Below are positions 56,410-57,790 of a stretch of 57,790 nucleotides of DNA, one piece after another (the first letter of the stretch is position 1; each line of letters opens with the position of its first letter). The notes under the pieces are model-generated. The model saw nothing but the letters and a program-made list of their open reading frames with translations, searched no databases and was not told the origin of the DNA. The position numbers were made by a program, and so were the translations under genes. Origin of the DNA: Pseudomonadota bacterium (GTDB lineage: Bacteria > Pseudomonadota > Alphaproteobacteria > Rhizobiales > Xanthobacteraceae); the NCBI GenBank assembly GCA_023422775.1, contig JAFAGM010000106.1, positions 1 through 57,790 of the forward strand, in the 5' to 3' direction.

Positions 56410-57790
56410 TTATGCGGCAGCCTTGCGGGCCGCAGCCGAGGCCAGCACCATTTCGGCGCACTTCTCGCCGATCATGATCGCGGGAGCATTGGTATTGCCG
56501 CTGGTCAGCGTCGGCATGATCGAGGCATCGGCAACGCGCAAGCCCTCGATGCCATGCACGCGCAGCTCGCGATCGACGACGGCCAGCGGATCCGAGCCCA
56601 TCTTGCAGGTGCCGACGGGATGATAGGTCGTCTCGGCGTTGTTGCGGACCCAATCGAGCAACTCCGCGTCGCTCTGGAGCTTCGCGCCCGGCGCGATCTC
56701 CTCGCCGGTGATTTCCTTCAGCGGCGACGTCGCCATCAGTTCGCGGCCCTTGCGGATGACGGCGAGAATGCCGGCGCGGTCATGTTCGGTGGAAAGAAAA
56801 TTGAACCGGATCGCGGGCGGTTCGCTCGCGTCGGCCGACTTGATGTGGACTGAGCCGGTGCTTTCCGAACGTAGTACGTTGGCGTTCATGGTGATGCCCT
56901 GCCGCTTGGCGACGCGGCGCTGACGTCCGACCATTTCGTACAGGAACGGCAGGATGGAAATGGTCGCGTCCGGCGTCTCCAATCCTTCGCGGGTGCGGAA
57001 ATACATGCGGACAGGAACGGCGGTCGACGCCAGGAAGCCGGTGCCGAACAGCGCATATTTCATCGCCTCGCGGGCAAGCCGCCAGCCCCGCGCATTGTCG
57101 TTGAACGTCATGTTGCGGGCGGCGATCGCAAACTTCAGGCGCGGCGAGTAATGGTCGCGCAAATTCTCGCCGACGCCGCGCAGCTCATGCACCGGCCTGA
57201 TGCCAAGCGAACGGAGCAGTTCGGGCTGTCCGATGCCGGACAATTCCAGGAGCTTCGGCGAGTTGATCGAGCCGCCGGAGACGATCACCTCGCGCACCGC
57301 ACTCGCCTCGCGACGCGCACCATCGACGGAATAGCGCACGCCAACGCAGCGCTTACCTTCCAGGATCAACGCCTCCGCCATCGCGCCCTGCTCGATGACG
57401 AGGTTCGGCCTTCCCCGCGCCGGATCGAGATAGCAGACCGCCGTGCTCTGGCGCTTGCCGCCTGATATCGTCACCTGCGACATGCCGATGCCTTCCTGGG
57501 TCTCGCCGTTCTGGTCCGGGTTGAACGGAAGTCCGATCCTTGCGGCGGCTTCGATGATCTTCTCGAGCAGCGGCACCTTGTTGCGCGGCGTGTCGTTGAC
57601 GCGCAGCAGCCCGTTGCGGCCGCGATACCGGTCGGAGCCGCGTTCGTAGCGTTCCATCCGCTGGAAGATCGGCAGCACGTCCTGGTAGCTCCAGCCGCGG
57701 TTGCCGAGTTGGGCCCAATGGTCATAGTCCTGCGCCTGCCCGCGCATGTAGACCATGCCGTTGATCGAACTCGAGCCGCCCATCATCTTG
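56410..57790 (-). CDS. GMC family oxidoreductase, 5' end beyond window
   Basis: About 460 residues are visible; the frame stays open through the window edge, where the FAD-binding N-terminus (about 75 residues) is missing. Present are the GMC signature GGSSSINGMVYMRG, the second signature GSINSPKLLELSGIG, and the C-terminal active-site region TTYHPVGTCKMG (catalytic His) and NTNAPAIMIGEKCAEMV. The length and motifs fit the choline dehydrogenase/alcohol dehydrogenase group (BetA-like). It is a flavoprotein oxidising alcohol groups, and the acyl-CoA dehydrogenase gene follows at 58 bases. Substrate unknown. Confidence 0.92.
   Translation of the reverse strand, partial: KMMGGSSSINGMVYMRGQAQDYDHWAQLGNRGWSYQDVLPIFQRMERYERGSDRYRGRNGLLRVNDTPRNKVPLLEKIIEAAARIGLPFNPDQNGETQEGIGMSQVTISGGKRQSTAVCYLDPARGRPNLVIEQGAMAEALILEGKRCVGVRYSVDGARREASAVREVIVSGGSINSPKLLELSGIGQPELLRSLGIRPVHELRGVGENLRDHYSPRLKFAIAARNMTFNDNARGWRLAREAMKYALFGTGFLASTAVPVRMYFRTREGLETPDATISILPFLYEMVGRQRRVAKRQGITMNANVLRSESTGSVHIKSADASEPPAIRFNFLSTEHDRAGILAVIRKGRELMATSPLKEITGEEIAPGAKLQSDAELLDWVRNNAETTYHPVGTCKMGSDPLAVVDRELRVHGIEGLRVADASIMPTLTSGNTNAPAIMIGEKCAEMVLASAAARKAAA

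Overview
The window is high-GC alphaproteobacterial chromosome. The gene content points to Bradyrhizobium or a close relative in Nitrobacteraceae: an NDUFA12-type complex I subunit, two BA14K proteins, a GapR-type nucleoid protein, tandem DUF6894 proteins, a class II (B12-dependent) ribonucleotide reductase, promoters of the EcfG general-stress type and many palindromic interspersed repeats. This assignment is inferred from protein families and was not tested by a search. No rRNA, tRNA, CRISPR array or intact transposase gene was seen.

Layout. 1-6.2 kb holds the end of an ion antiporter, a coiled-coil protein, a divergent GlxA-type regulator and DJ-1/PfpI hydratase pair, NDUFA12, a Gly-rich BA14K protein and an EamA exporter. 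6.4-9.1 kb is a response regulator followed by a CHASE3/PAS hybrid histidine kinase. 9.1-11.4 kb is an exported protein with 27 MORN repeats arranged in higher-order trimers and dimers. 11.5-19.0 kb is a siderophore-uptake cluster: AraC regulator, TonB receptor, PepSY protein, small membrane protein, PPOX flavoprotein and type B esterase. 19.2-21.2 kb is a translationally coupled zinc metallopeptidase and ATP-grasp ligase, followed by tiny genes. 22.0-26.8 kb is a copper-handling operon (DUF2946, TonB receptor, YcnI, CopC-CopD).

26.9-33.5 kb has a ketopantoate-reductase-like protein, a second EamA exporter, and nrdJ with a pair of NrdR-box-like sites and a long hairpin-rich leader. 33.5-35.7 kb is a less GC-rich accessory patch with a DUF6602 nuclease-like protein and a DUF4238 protein, bordered by repeats. 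35.7-46.5 kb is mostly metabolic: YjdM, a second BA14K protein, a fatty-acid desaturase, a ROK/polyphosphate-glucokinase-like kinase, a third EamA exporter, GapR, pyridoxal kinase, a HisC-like aminotransferase, ketopantoate reductase and a DUF5939 adenylate cyclase. 46.3-52.8 kb holds many small proteins, a mono-haem c-type cytochrome, an FMN reductase and an SDR. Two of the small genes (61 aa at 50.4 kb and DUF3606 at 52.6 kb) have perfect GGAAC-N16/17-CGTT promoters. 53.0-57.8 kb is a chemoreceptor, an acyl-CoA dehydrogenase and the 3' part of a GMC oxidoreductase.

The most unusual items are the metallopeptidase/ATP-grasp couple, the DUF6602/DUF4238 patch, the nrdJ control region, the nested MORN repeats and the EcfG-driven small proteins.
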